This document shows, piece by piece, positions 1 to 8,334 of a stretch of 40,323 bases of DNA; the first letter of the stretch is position 1, and every line of letters starts with the position of its first letter. The notes below the pieces were generated by a model, which was given only the letters and a program-made list of their open reading frames with translations, was not told the DNA's origin and searched no databases. A program made the translations under genes and the position numbers. This DNA comes from Lentimicrobiaceae bacterium (GTDB lineage: Bacteria; Bacteroidota; Bacteroidia; Bacteroidales; F082), in the NCBI GenBank assembly GCA_002708315.1, contig PANC01000009.1:122833-163155 (forward strand), written 5' to 3'.

Positions 1-3000
1 GATGGTGGTAATACATGGATATTGAAAGATAATGGGTATTATGTTCCTGCGGATTTGCCTAATGCATCAGATGCCGGCGGAAAAATAGCTGTAACCCCTG
101 CTGCTCCGGACCTTGTCTATGTTTGTCTTATTGGCGCTTCAAAAGCTGACGATAGTGGCTGGATAGGTGTTTACAAGAGCTTTAACATGGGTGATAGTTG
201 GATTAATCCAACGGGACAAGACGGAGGTCCATATGGTCCAATTAATGGTACTGATGATTGGAATGTAGCTGCTTATAGTGGGGGCTACCACCAAGGGTTT
301 TTTAATTTTGATATGGAAGCAAGTGCAACAGATCCTGATAAAATATGGATTGCTACCATTAGGTTAACAGAGTCAAATGATGGTGGTAATACATATCAAT
401 CAATTGGTGCTGCAAATTCTAATAGGTTAGATAATGTTCATGCCGATGTGCAGGACATTGAAGTTGTTGGTAACGATATATGGGTCGCTACTGATGGTGG
501 AGTTGATTATTCCAATGATGAATTAATTTCTCACGTAGCTCTCAACAAAGGAATTCAGGCCGCACACTTTTGGGGTTTTAACACCGGTTGGAATGAAGAC
601 ACCTATGTAGGTGGTAAATATCATGATGGTACAAGTGGATGGTACGAGAACTATGGTATTAATAATGCATATAATATTGGAGGTGTTGAAGAAGCATCAG
701 GGTATGTTCATCCAATTGAAAGTAGGAAATTACTTTTTAGAACTCATTATGCTAGTTCTAATACATCTGTAAAAACTATTCCGTCGATTTTCGGAGATCC
801 TACAATCAACCATACTTCATTGCCTGTTCGACCAAACGAATCATATAATACTGCAGAACGAAGTGGTGTTTATTACGATCCTAGATATGCAAGGCATATA
901 TATGTCGGACTTGACAATAACGTATACAAATCAACAGATGGAGGGGCAAATTTTGATATTATTTTTACTTTTCCTGATCAATCTGGGGTAATCTATGAAA
1001 TGGAGATTTCAAGAAGTAATCCTGATGTTATTTATGGAGTATATAATAAACAGGGTGGATACTGGGATGCTTGCGAAATATGGAAATCAATAGATGGAGG
1101 AGAATCTTGGAATAAAACTCTTGTTGATCCCAGTGGTAACAACAAGAGATTTAGAATATCTATTCATCCTGAAGATGAGAATAAAGTATGGATTTGTACC
1201 CCAAGAGGAGACAATGGAGCAAAAGTTCATTATACTTCAGATGGTGGTAATACATGGGTTAATAAAACAACTAGTGTGCTAGATGGTGAGAGCTTAACTG
1301 ATATTATGTATCAGGGAGGAACAAATGATATTGTTTATGTTGTTTCCAATAATGGTGTTTTTTACTGGGATACAAATACAAGTAATTGGCTTGATTATTC
1401 AACGGATTTACCCTTAATAGCCAAATCGTTGCAGTTAAATCCATTTTATCGTGATGCTGAATTACGACTTGGAACAAGAGGAAGAGGTGTTTGGGCAAGA
1501 AAAATGCAGGACACATTATTTGCTCCAATTGCTCAGCCCATTACATATTCTGATACTGTGTTTTGTTCTAGAGACACGGTGCAATTTGATTGCTATTCAA
1601 TGTTAAAGCACAACGGGGCCACTTGGGACTGGTCAATCACTCCCGATCCATTATATATAAGCTCTGATTCAACGAGAAATCCTATGGTGATTTTTGGTTC
1701 TGATGGTAACTATGATGTGAGTTTAACAGTTACCGATGATCAAGGTAACTCTAATACGAAAACTATTCCTAATATGATTACAGTTCTTAATAGCTGTGAT
1801 CCGGATTCAATTGTAGGAAATGCATTAACTACAACAAATGATGGCGACTATTGTTATGTGCCAGATCTTAACCTTACAGGCGTTACTCACTTTACAACAT
1901 CTGCATGGATTAAACCACTTGGTGGTCAATCAGGATTTGCAGGAATAGTGTCAAATGGAGAATGGTGTGCGCATTGTAACACCCCCATGGGCTTAATATT
2001 TGATTATTGGGGAAATAAATTGTACTACAGATGGCCAGATGGTTCTGGATGGGGAAATAATAGCGGTATGACAGTTCCTCTGAATGAATGGTCTTATGTC
2101 GCAATGGTTGTAACACCCGACTCCGTTACCCTTTACATGAACGAACAACAGTGGGTTTCACATGTTACATTAAGTCCTGTTGATTTTCCAGAATTATTCA
2201 TTGGGAAAGGTCATTATTCTTCCTTTTTCAAAGGAAAAATAGATGAGGTTACAATTTGGAATAGGGCATTATCACAAAGCGAAATAAGAGAACTTCGTCA
2301 CCTGACTAAAGACGATATAATCAATATAGAGCCGAATTTAGTAGCCTATTATCAGTTTAATAACTCAACGGGTTCATCAGTTTTTGATAATGCAAAAGAC
2401 AAACATGGACAGCTAATTGGTGCTGCCATTTTAGAAACATCAACAGCTCCTGTTGGTCCAGGAACCAGTAATAGAAAATCCATTGATAATAGTGGTATTT
2501 ATACATTTGAAAATACTGGTTTAGAGATAGGGTTTGGGAACTCAAATCCAAATGGTGAAATAGTGGTGTCACGATTAAATGTTTATCCTAATAGTTTACC
2601 AAATTCAAACCCTTCTTTTGAAAATTATTGGATAATAAATAATTATGGCACACCAAATTTCGGCACATTAGACAGTATAAAGTTTGAATCAAGCTATGGC
2701 ATAACCTATGGTGATCCCCTTGGAGCTATGTTACATACAAGAGGTGAAAATGAGTATATGAATAATTGGGCTGAACAGTGTAGCGCAGAAGATTATGACG
2801 GTGGAACATATAATTATAATAACTCCTGTAACATTACAAACACACATCAATTTTGTATACAATCTGATGATTCCACGGCAATTAATAAGATGTATTTTGT
2901 AGAATATGTTGATACCAGTATTTGCTCAAATCAGCAAATTTTTCTAGGGGGTGCATGGCAAAATACTGCTGGTGTATATTATGATACTTTAGCCATTAAC

Positions 3001-3822
3001 CCCTCCATAGATAGTGTATTTATTACAACTCTCAGTATTATTCCAATATCAACATCCACTGATACTATTGTTGCGTGTGATTCACTAACATGGATTGATG
3101 GAGTTACATATACAGAAAGCAACAACATTGCATTGTATGTATTAACTAATGCAGCAGGTTGTGATTCCATAATCGCACTTGACCTCACTATTAATTACAC
3201 TAGCTACTCAGAATTAGAGATTATAACTTGTGACAGCTCTTACACGGTTCCCTCGGGAAATCATACTTATACAGAATCTGGTATTTATATGGATACCATA
3301 CCTAATACCACAGGCTGTGATAGTATCATGACAATATATTTAGAAATTGTAGAAGTTGACACTACAGTTACCGTGAATTCTCCTACTTTAACAGCAAATG
3401 AAGAAGGTGCCATTTATCAATGGATAGATTGTGAATCCATGCAAGTAATGCCAGGAGATACAAATCAAAGTTATACCGCTGTTGTTAATGGCATATATGC
3501 AGTAATTATAAATGAAAAAGGCTGTATTGATACTTCTTCTTGCCATCAAATAACTGGTGTTTTTGAATTGGGAAACAATTTTGGAAGCAGCTTGAAGGTT
3601 TATCCTAACCCTACCACCGGAAATGTTATTGTATACCTTGGGTCAAAATATGAATTAATTCGTGCAAGAATACTAAACGCAAATGGCATTACACAAAGTG
3701 CTGATGAGTTTTATGATTCGAATAAAATAAATTTAAAAATTATTGGAGAACCCGGATTTTATTTTGTGGAGATTATAACAACAGGAAATAAAAAAGCAAT
3801 AGTAAAAATTGTAAAAGAATAG
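1..3822 (+). CDS. Secreted beta-propeller protein with PKD, LamG-like and T9SS sorting domains (5' partial)
   Basis: The reading frame is open to the left edge, so the true start lies outside the window. The first codons already encode an Asp-box (DGGNTW), so the TTG at 22 is not a real start. At least six Asp-box motifs (for example SIDGGESW, TSDGGNTW) in the first 480 residues indicate a sortilin/VPS10- or sialidase-type beta-propeller. About residues 513-595 (counted from base 22) look like a PKD domain, and 595-763 like a LamG/concanavalin-type domain. Two repeats of the CDS...GCDSI type with conserved cysteines lie near 1020-1110. The C-terminus (about residue 1190 onward, LKVYPNPTTGNVIVYL) is a type A type IX secretion sorting domain, so the protein should be exported by T9SS and anchored or released at the surface. 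Its substrate cannot be read from sequence. An adhesin or polymer-binding role is possible; catalysis is not shown. Confidence 0.85.
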   Translation, partial: DGGNTWILKDNGYYVPADLPNASDAGGKIAVTPAAPDLVYVCLIGASKADDSGWIGVYKSFNMGDSWINPTGQDGGPYGPINGTDDWNVAAYSGGYHQGFFNFDMEASATDPDKIWIATIRLTESNDGGNTYQSIGAANSNRLDNVHADVQDIEVVGNDIWVATDGGVDYSNDELISHVALNKGIQAAHFWGFNTGWNEDTYVGGKYHDGTSGWYENYGINNAYNIGGVEEASGYVHPIESRKLLFRTHYASSNTSVKTIPSIFGDPTINHTSLPVRPNESYNTAERSGVYYDPRYARHIYVGLDNNVYKSTDGGANFDIIFTFPDQSGVIYEMEISRSNPDVIYGVYNKQGGYWDACEIWKSIDGGESWNKTLVDPSGNNKRFRISIHPEDENKVWICTPRGDNGAKVHYTSDGGNTWVNKTTSVLDGESLTDIMYQGGTNDIVYVVSNNGVFYWDTNTSNWLDYSTDLPLIAKSLQLNPFYRDAELRLGTRGRGVWARKMQDTLFAPIAQPITYSDTVFCSRDTVQFDCYSMLKHNGATWDWSITPDPLYISSDSTRNPMVIFGSDGNYDVSLTVTDDQGNSNTKTIPNMITVLNSCDPDSIVGNALTTTNDGDYCYVPDLNLTGVTHFTTSAWIKPLGGQSGFAGIVSNGEWCAHCNTPMGLIFDYWGNKLYYRWPDGSGWGNNSGMTVPLNEWSYVAMVVTPDSVTLYMNEQQWVSHVTLSPVDFPELFIGKGHYSSFFKGKIDEVTIWNRALSQSEIRELRHLTKDDIINIEPNLVAYYQFNNSTGSSVFDNAKDKHGQLIGAAILETSTAPVGPGTSNRKSIDNSGIYTFENTGLEIGFGNSNPNGEIVVSRLNVYPNSLPNSNPSFENYWIINNYGTPNFGTLDSIKFESSYGITYGDPLGAMLHTRGENEYMNNWAEQCSAEDYDGGTYNYNNSCNITNTHQFCIQSDDSTAINKMYFVEYVDTSICSNQQIFLGGAWQNTAGVYYDTLAINPSIDSVFITTLSIIPISTSTDTIVACDSLTWIDGVTYTESNNIALYVLTNAAGCDSIIALDLTINYTSYSELEIITCDSSYTVPSGNHTYTESGIYMDTIPNTTGCDSIMTIYLEIVEVDTTVTVNSPTLTANEEGAIYQWIDCESMQVMPGDTNQSYTAVVNGIYAVIINEKGCIDTSSCHQITGVFELGNNFGSSLKVYPNPTTGNVIVYLGSKYELIRARILNANGITQSADEFYDSNKINLKIIGEPGFYFVEIITTGNKKAIVKIVKE

Positions 3823-4246
3823 GGGATTAGGAATTTTATCCTTTTCAATAATGAATTATTTTCTGTTTTGCGTGACGTTTATATTTATTTTAATGCCATG
3901 GCTACAGCATGGCGTCGAGAATCACCAATAAATACGGACTGTTCTTTACAGTGTAATCCTTGCATACAACCCATCATCGGATGGTTTGAAATAACACCTT
4001 GGTTACCCATGTCTATGGATTGACCTGCTTTTGACATTGAAAATGAAGAGTCCTTTCTCATGCTTATATTATTAGTTTTGAGGTAATTTATTGTATTTCA
4101 TAATGATTTACAATATTCATTAAACTGCTTTTGATTATTATGCTGATGAAACAATGAATTTAAATTATTTTTGTTAGCATCTTTATTTATATGGCCTCTT
4201 TAATTATTTTATGGTTATTTATTTTTACTAAAAATAATGTTTCTTG
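3823..4246. other. Gene-poor gap of about 420 bp with a small ORF and a hairpin
   Basis: No recognised gene lies here. A minus-strand frame at 3885-4061 could encode 58 residues (listed separately). A short inverted repeat, GCCATG-N7-CATGGC, lies near 3896-3914. The last 150 bp before pyruvate kinase are AT-rich and probably hold its promoter, but I find no exact TAnnTTTG element. Confidence 0.5.
3885..4061 (-). CDS. Possible 58-residue small protein, unrecognised
   Basis: ATG at 4061 to TAA at 3885 gives 58 residues including the segment MGNQGVISNHPMMGCMQG and ending IGDSRRHAVAMALK. The composition (Met, Gly, Cys, few low-complexity runs) is more protein-like than most spurious frames in this AT-rich DNA. 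There is no recognised domain, signal peptide or clear ribosome site. It could be a relic, a repeated intergenic element that happens to stay open, or chance. Nothing around it suggests a function. Confidence 0.2.
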   Translation of the reverse strand: MRKDSSFSMSKAGQSIDMGNQGVISNHPMMGCMQGLHCKEQSVFIGDSRRHAVAMALK

Positions 4247-5788
4247 ATGGATAAGACAGAATTCTTAATGACAAAAATTATTGCCACACTTGGACCGGCA
4301 ACAGAATCGTTTGAAAAAATTACTGAGCTTATAGATGCTGGAGTTAGAGTATTCAGAATCAACTTCTCACACGGAGCTTTCGCGGATTATGATAAACTAA
4401 TTGATAACATAAGGAGTGCTGAAAAGCATAGTGGTAATTTTGTTGGCATTCTTGGAGATTTATCAGGACCAAAAATAAGAACAGGTGAGGTAATATCAAA
4501 GGGAGTGATGCTCGAAAATGGACAGCAGGTTAAATTTATAAAAAAGAATGTAGTTGGCGGTTCCTCAGGTTGTGAGAATTTATTTTCGACAACTTACCCG
4601 CCATTTATTGATGAAGTAAAAAAAGGAGAAAAAATATTACTAGATGATGGTAATATTGAATTAAAATGCATCAAAAAAGGAGGAGAAGGAGATGAATCCT
4701 TTTTACTTTGCGAAGTTGTTGAAGGTAATTTGTTAACAACAGCAAAGGGAATTAATTTGCCAGACAGTGAACTTTCATTGCCCTCCATAACAGAAAAGGA
4801 TTTTGAGTGTATTGATTATGCCATTAAAAAATCGCTAGATTATATAGCCCTTAGTTTTGTGAGAGCCGGAGAGGATGTTAGGCTTTTAAAGAAAACAATG
4901 AGGGATCGCAATGCCCGGCCTGCAGGTCTAGATATAACGGGAGGAGATTTGGGTTTCTCAACCAGTTTCGAGGATCATTATATACCAATTATTAGCAAAA
5001 TTGAAAAACCTCAGGCCATTGATAATCTGGAAGAGATCTTGGAAGAGAGTGATGGTATAATGGTTGCGCGTGGCGACCTCGGTGTTGAAATGGATCTGGC
5101 AGAAGTTGCAATTTTACAAAAGAAGATAATACATATGTGCAAACTGCATATGAAACCGGTCATAGTTGCTACACAAATGCTTCAGAGTATGATTGATAAT
5201 CCGGTACCTACAAGAGCTGAGGTATCTGATGTTGCAAATGCAATTATGGATGGTTCTGATGCTGTTATGCTAAGTGGAGAAACAGCTGTGGGGAAATATC
5301 CAGTACATGCTGTTAAAATGATGGTGAGGGTTGCCAATAAAACACATAATTATCAGGTTGATCAATTTGGTAGCCGTGGCCGCTTTATTCCCTATGAAGG
5401 TCTTTTAAGAAGAAAGGCTGCAATGGCCAGAGGCGTTGCTCTTATGGCCAAGGATATGAAAGCAAAATTTATAATTACATGGTCACACTCGGGTGGTAGT
5501 TCGGTTTTCTTATCCCAACAAAAGTTACATATTCCTATTATTGCTTGTGGTGAAAACAAAAAAAGACTTCAACAGATGTCCATACTTTATAGCATATTAC
5601 CAATGCATATGAATCAACCAAAGTCTGGTAGTAAATTCATTGCCGCTGTTGATAAAATGATATTAAAAAATGAGTGGGCTGAAAAAGGTGATCCAATTAT
5701 TATTGTGGCAAGTAGCCCAATTACTAAAAGAGGGATTACCAATAGAGTTATACTTCATTATCTAGGCGAGAAGATCGAAGAGGAATAA
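4247..5788 (+). CDS. pyk: Pyruvate kinase
   Basis: Converts phosphoenolpyruvate and ADP to pyruvate and ATP, the last step of glycolysis, in the cytoplasm. Family motifs appear in order: TKIIATLGPATES at the N-terminus, GDLSGPKIRTGE leading into the B domain, ISKIEKPQAI with the catalytic lysine, MVARGDLGVE for metal binding, and VATQMLQSM followed by PTRAEVSDVANA and LSGETAVGKYP. The C-terminal domain is present (TWSHSGGSS region). At about 510 residues it is longer than the usual 470-480. Part of the excess is a segment of roughly 20 residues (GLDITGGDLGFSTSFEDHY) just before IISKIE. ATG 4247 is used; an in-frame TTG lies just before it, and ATG 4268 (MTKIIATLGPA) fits typical family starts equally well. 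It stands alone on the plus strand. Confidence 0.95.
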   Translation: MDKTEFLMTKIIATLGPATESFEKITELIDAGVRVFRINFSHGAFADYDKLIDNIRSAEKHSGNFVGILGDLSGPKIRTGEVISKGVMLENGQQVKFIKKNVVGGSSGCENLFSTTYPPFIDEVKKGEKILLDDGNIELKCIKKGGEGDESFLLCEVVEGNLLTTAKGINLPDSELSLPSITEKDFECIDYAIKKSLDYIALSFVRAGEDVRLLKKTMRDRNARPAGLDITGGDLGFSTSFEDHYIPIISKIEKPQAIDNLEEILEESDGIMVARGDLGVEMDLAEVAILQKKIIHMCKLHMKPVIVATQMLQSMIDNPVPTRAEVSDVANAIMDGSDAVMLSGETAVGKYPVHAVKMMVRVANKTHNYQVDQFGSRGRFIPYEGLLRRKAAMARGVALMAKDMKAKFIITWSHSGGSSVFLSQQKLHIPIIACGENKKRLQQMSILYSILPMHMNQPKSGSKFIAAVDKMILKNEWAEKGDPIIIVASSPITKRGITNRVILHYLGEKIEEE

Positions 5789-5861
5789 TTATAAAAGTAA
5801 ATATCATTATCAGTTAATTATTCTAATTCAATAAAGTGTATTTTCACAAAAAATATTTAAA

Positions 5862-6464
5862 ATGAAAAAAACTATTTCCATTCTAATAGTACTTGCTTTT
5901 GTAATCTCATCATGCAACCCATGGAAGTTCTCTGGAAAGTATAATAAAAGTATTGACTTTGAAAAATATAAAACCTTTGGACTTCTTAACTGGAATAAGG
6001 AAAATGATAAGGAGATTAGGCCTGAAACAAAGAAATATATCCTAATGTCCATAAAGGATGAAATGGAAAAACGCGGATATGTATACAAGCAAAATAATGC
6101 CGACCTTCAAATTTCCATATATGTTCTGGTAAATCAGGAAACAAGCTATTCTGCATATGTTGATCATTATGCTGGCTATAGTGGTTATGGAGGTGTAGCT
6201 GTTGGCGTTGGTGTGGGCACAGGAGGCACAACAGTTGGGGCAGTTGGATATGGCATGCCAACTCTGTATCCATACACAACTGTAAAACATGATTACAATG
6301 TAGGATCAGTTATTGTTGATTTATTGGATCATACTAGAAAACAAATAGTATGGCAGGGATTAGCCCAGGGTCGAATCGCTCAAGGTGGAGTAAGCGAGGC
6401 AAATATTAAAAGAGATGTTAGCAGACTATTTCAATCCTTTCCAATAAAGAAAAAGAAGAAATAA
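5862..6464 (+). CDS. DUF4136-type lipoprotein
   Basis: A 200-residue predicted lipoprotein: a basic start and hydrophobic stretch end in the lipobox-like VISSC, with Cys18 as the probable lipidation site. The rest resembles DUF4136: DFEKYKTFGLLNW near the N-terminus, a segment with I...I..EMEKRGYVYKQNNADLQISI, and a C-terminal GSVIVDLLDHTRKQIVWQG strand. DUF4136 proteins are envelope lipoproteins of unknown function. A glycine- and valine-rich stretch (about residues 105-140) and a lysine-only tail are notable. The gap to the next gene is short (51 bp), but no functional link is evident. Confidence 0.8.
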   Translation: MKKTISILIVLAFVISSCNPWKFSGKYNKSIDFEKYKTFGLLNWNKENDKEIRPETKKYILMSIKDEMEKRGYVYKQNNADLQISIYVLVNQETSYSAYVDHYAGYSGYGGVAVGVGVGTGGTTVGAVGYGMPTLYPYTTVKHDYNVGSVIVDLLDHTRKQIVWQGLAQGRIAQGGVSEANIKRDVSRLFQSFPIKKKKK

Positions 6465-6515
6465 GAATGGGTTATCTCATGGACAATGCTATATAAACAT
6501 TTATGAGAATGATAT

Positions 6516-7463
6516 ATGTCAGAAGAAAATAAGAAGTCTAAACATAAAACTGAAGTCCCACGGTGGGATATTGGGTATTCCTTAGAATTCATTAAACGTC
6601 AGCCTGGCTTAGATAAAGTTTTACCAATACTTAATGCTGCAGAGAAAATATCAGCAAAATCTTTTTTGAAAGATGACAAAAAAGTAAATGTTTCGAGTAA
6701 TGCCATAGGAAATCATAAGATAATATCTTTAAACAAATATACAGAAGCATTAAAAAACATTTACTACAAAGGGTATAAAAAATCTTCAGATGTAACAAGA
6801 GTCATTATAGATAATGTGGTCAATGACATACTATCTCGTCATATAAACGCAGATGGTAGGAAGTTGAAACTGGATGATTGTCTTTTTTATTCCATTAGTA
6901 TAGGGAGGGGATCTCCTTTTGGTCATATCCACAGTGATACTGATTGGCTTCAATTTCCTGATGCTGATGGATTTCAATTTTGGTTTTTACTAGAAAATTC
7001 AGAGGAAACTGGAAATATGTTTCTAGTAAATACACCATTGCAAGGTGGAAATGATATGCCTGAAGCCTTTTATTTTTTGAGAAATGGAATCGTGGTTAAA
7101 ACACACCATACTACTGAACCAGTAGAGGCTCCAATAAATGTATTTGAAAATATAGAAGCCTGTAAATTCACATTCAAATATATAGATATGAAGCCAGGAG
7201 AGTGCCTGATTCTTTCAAAACGACAATTACATATGAGTGATTTTAGACCTGCGTTAGAGAAAAATTTTAGTGATCGTTTAGCTATTCATATGAGAGTTAT
7301 TATAAAAAAACCTGATTCGGGTTCTATTACATTTTGGCCTAACCATCCTTATGCGGAACGCTATCCTATGCATAAACACCTTTCTAAAATATGTGATAAA
7401 AATTTCCAGATAAATGTAGGAAGGTTTAGCATGGTAAATTTTCAAGAATTTAATAAGGATTAA
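6516..7463 (+). CDS. Putative Fe(II)/2-oxoglutarate-dependent oxygenase (PhyH-like), substrate unknown
   Basis: A 315-residue soluble protein with no signal peptide. GHIHSDTDW supplies an H-x-D pair (His139, Asp141), LILSKRQLHMSDFRP a distal histidine (His239), and SDRLAIHMRV an arginine (Arg254 or Arg260). This spacing and order is that of the iron- and 2-oxoglutarate-binding residues in the phytanoyl-CoA dioxygenase-like cupin fold. MKPGECLILSKRQLH is a typical strand before the distal His. I infer an oxygenase or hydroxylase, but no substrate is indicated. It is flanked by an unrelated lipoprotein gene and by a convergent channel gene, so context does not help. Confidence 0.55.
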   Translation: MSEENKKSKHKTEVPRWDIGYSLEFIKRQPGLDKVLPILNAAEKISAKSFLKDDKKVNVSSNAIGNHKIISLNKYTEALKNIYYKGYKKSSDVTRVIIDNVVNDILSRHINADGRKLKLDDCLFYSISIGRGSPFGHIHSDTDWLQFPDADGFQFWFLLENSEETGNMFLVNTPLQGGNDMPEAFYFLRNGIVVKTHHTTEPVEAPINVFENIEACKFTFKYIDMKPGECLILSKRQLHMSDFRPALEKNFSDRLAIHMRVIIKKPDSGSITFWPNHPYAERYPMHKHLSKICDKNFQINVGRFSMVNFQEFNKD

Positions 7464-7516
7464 TCAAACTATTTTCACAATTAAATTGTAATATTTTAAT
7501 GTAGGGTTTTCCATAT

Positions 7517-7536
7517 CACTCTATAGATTCAGAGTG
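7517..7536. terminator. Hairpin between convergent genes
   Basis: CACTCT - 8-nt loop - AGAGTG lies between the oxygenase stop and the channel stop, directly abutting the latter. There is no clean T-run on either side, so terminator function is only a guess from position. Confidence 0.25.
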
Positions 7537-7537
7537 T

Positions 7538-8185
7538 CTATATATCCACAGCAGCGGCTTTTTTCTTTGAAAATTTAGCTTCAAAAAACTTCAGTAAGGG
7601 TATTAGGAAGTAAATATAAGATGAGTTTTCTGGAGTATATACTGACGCAATGGATGCAATAATTACTATGACCAAAAAAGATATATTTGCAAACCTGCCG
7701 GATTTCAAACTCTGTCGGGTAACTCTGCTTTCATCAAATAATTTTTGTTTTGAAATGTAGATTGAATTTATGGTGTAAAGCAATGCAATGAAAAACATGT
7801 TAAGATTCCAGTACAAATTGCTCATCCAATCATCAATGAAGCTACCCTTAAGGCTTGTTGTATATGGAACCAAACAAATAAATATCATAATAAATATGTT
7901 AATCCAAGTGTGCGTGCCATTTGTTTTCAATAGAAATGTAGTTTGTTTATGGTTTATAATCCAAAACAATGCGAGCAATAAAAAACTTGTAAAATAAGAT
8001 ATCAGCTGGTTACTTTGTGAAAGGATAGCTTTATGAAGAGTTTCACCTGTCATACTGGGAGAGCTTTCAGGGACATCTATTGCTAGAACAAGTATGGTCA
8101 TTGCAATTGCAAATATGCCATCGGTTAATGCTTGAAGGCGATCTAAACTCAATGCGGATGTAGTCTCTAATCCTGTTTTCCCCAT
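7538..8185 (-). CDS. TMEM175-like (DUF1211) potassium channel family membrane protein
   Basis: The N-terminal helix carries LDRLQALTDGIFAIAMTILV, which corresponds to the RxxxFSDG signature of TMEM175/DUF1211 proteins (here L-T-D-G replaces F-S-D-G). Six hydrophobic helices fit the bacterial single-repeat form of about 200 residues. Bacterial members are potassium-permeable channels. I chose the ATG at 8185 (MGKTGLETT), giving 215 residues. An upstream in-frame ATG at 8224 lies inside the predicted promoter and operator palindrome. The C-terminus is lysine-rich (FSKKKAAAVDI). Regulation by a repressor at the palindrome is inferred. Confidence 0.8.
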   Translation of the reverse strand: MGKTGLETTSALSLDRLQALTDGIFAIAMTILVLAIDVPESSPSMTGETLHKAILSQSNQLISYFTSFLLLALFWIINHKQTTFLLKTNGTHTWINIFIMIFICLVPYTTSLKGSFIDDWMSNLYWNLNMFFIALLYTINSIYISKQKLFDESRVTRQSLKSGRFANISFLVIVIIASIASVYTPENSSYIYFLIPLLKFFEAKFSKKKAAAVDI

Positions 8186-8197
8186 GATTTTTTTCAA

Positions 8198-8229
8198 CAA
8201 ATTTAATAATTCAAAATAAATCATATCAA
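8198..8229 (-). promoter_or_regulatory. Promoter of the TMEM175-like gene
   Basis: Read on the minus strand: TTG (8229-8227), 21 bp, TAAATTTG (8205-8198). This matches the Bacteroidota vegetative pattern TTG-N17-23-TAnnTTTG. The predicted RNA start lies only a few bases before the ATG at 8185. Confidence 0.6.
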
Positions 8230-8241
8230 CTGATATGATTT
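8218..8241. promoter_or_regulatory. 24-bp hyphenated palindrome, candidate operator
   Basis: Two 11-bp arms, AAATCATATCA and TGATATGATTT, are perfectly complementary around a central AC. The -33 TTG of the channel promoter falls on the centre. A dimeric repressor bound here would block RNA polymerase; the regulator is not identifiable in the window. Confidence 0.5.
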
Positions 8242-8283
8242 ACATCTTTATTTTCAAACCATATCGATATTAGATGGCGCAAA

Positions 8284-8314
8284 TAAAAAAGGCGACCTAT
8301 TTGATCGCCTTTAA
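8284..8314 (-). terminator. Intrinsic terminator of the lipoprotein gene
   Basis: On the minus strand the stem AGGCGA-N9-TCGCCT is followed by TTTTTTATTT, about 25 bp after the lipoprotein stop. The plus strand also has a T-rich run after the stem, but no plus-strand gene needs it. Confidence 0.75.
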
Positions 8315-8334
8315 TTTCTTACGCTTAACCTAAG

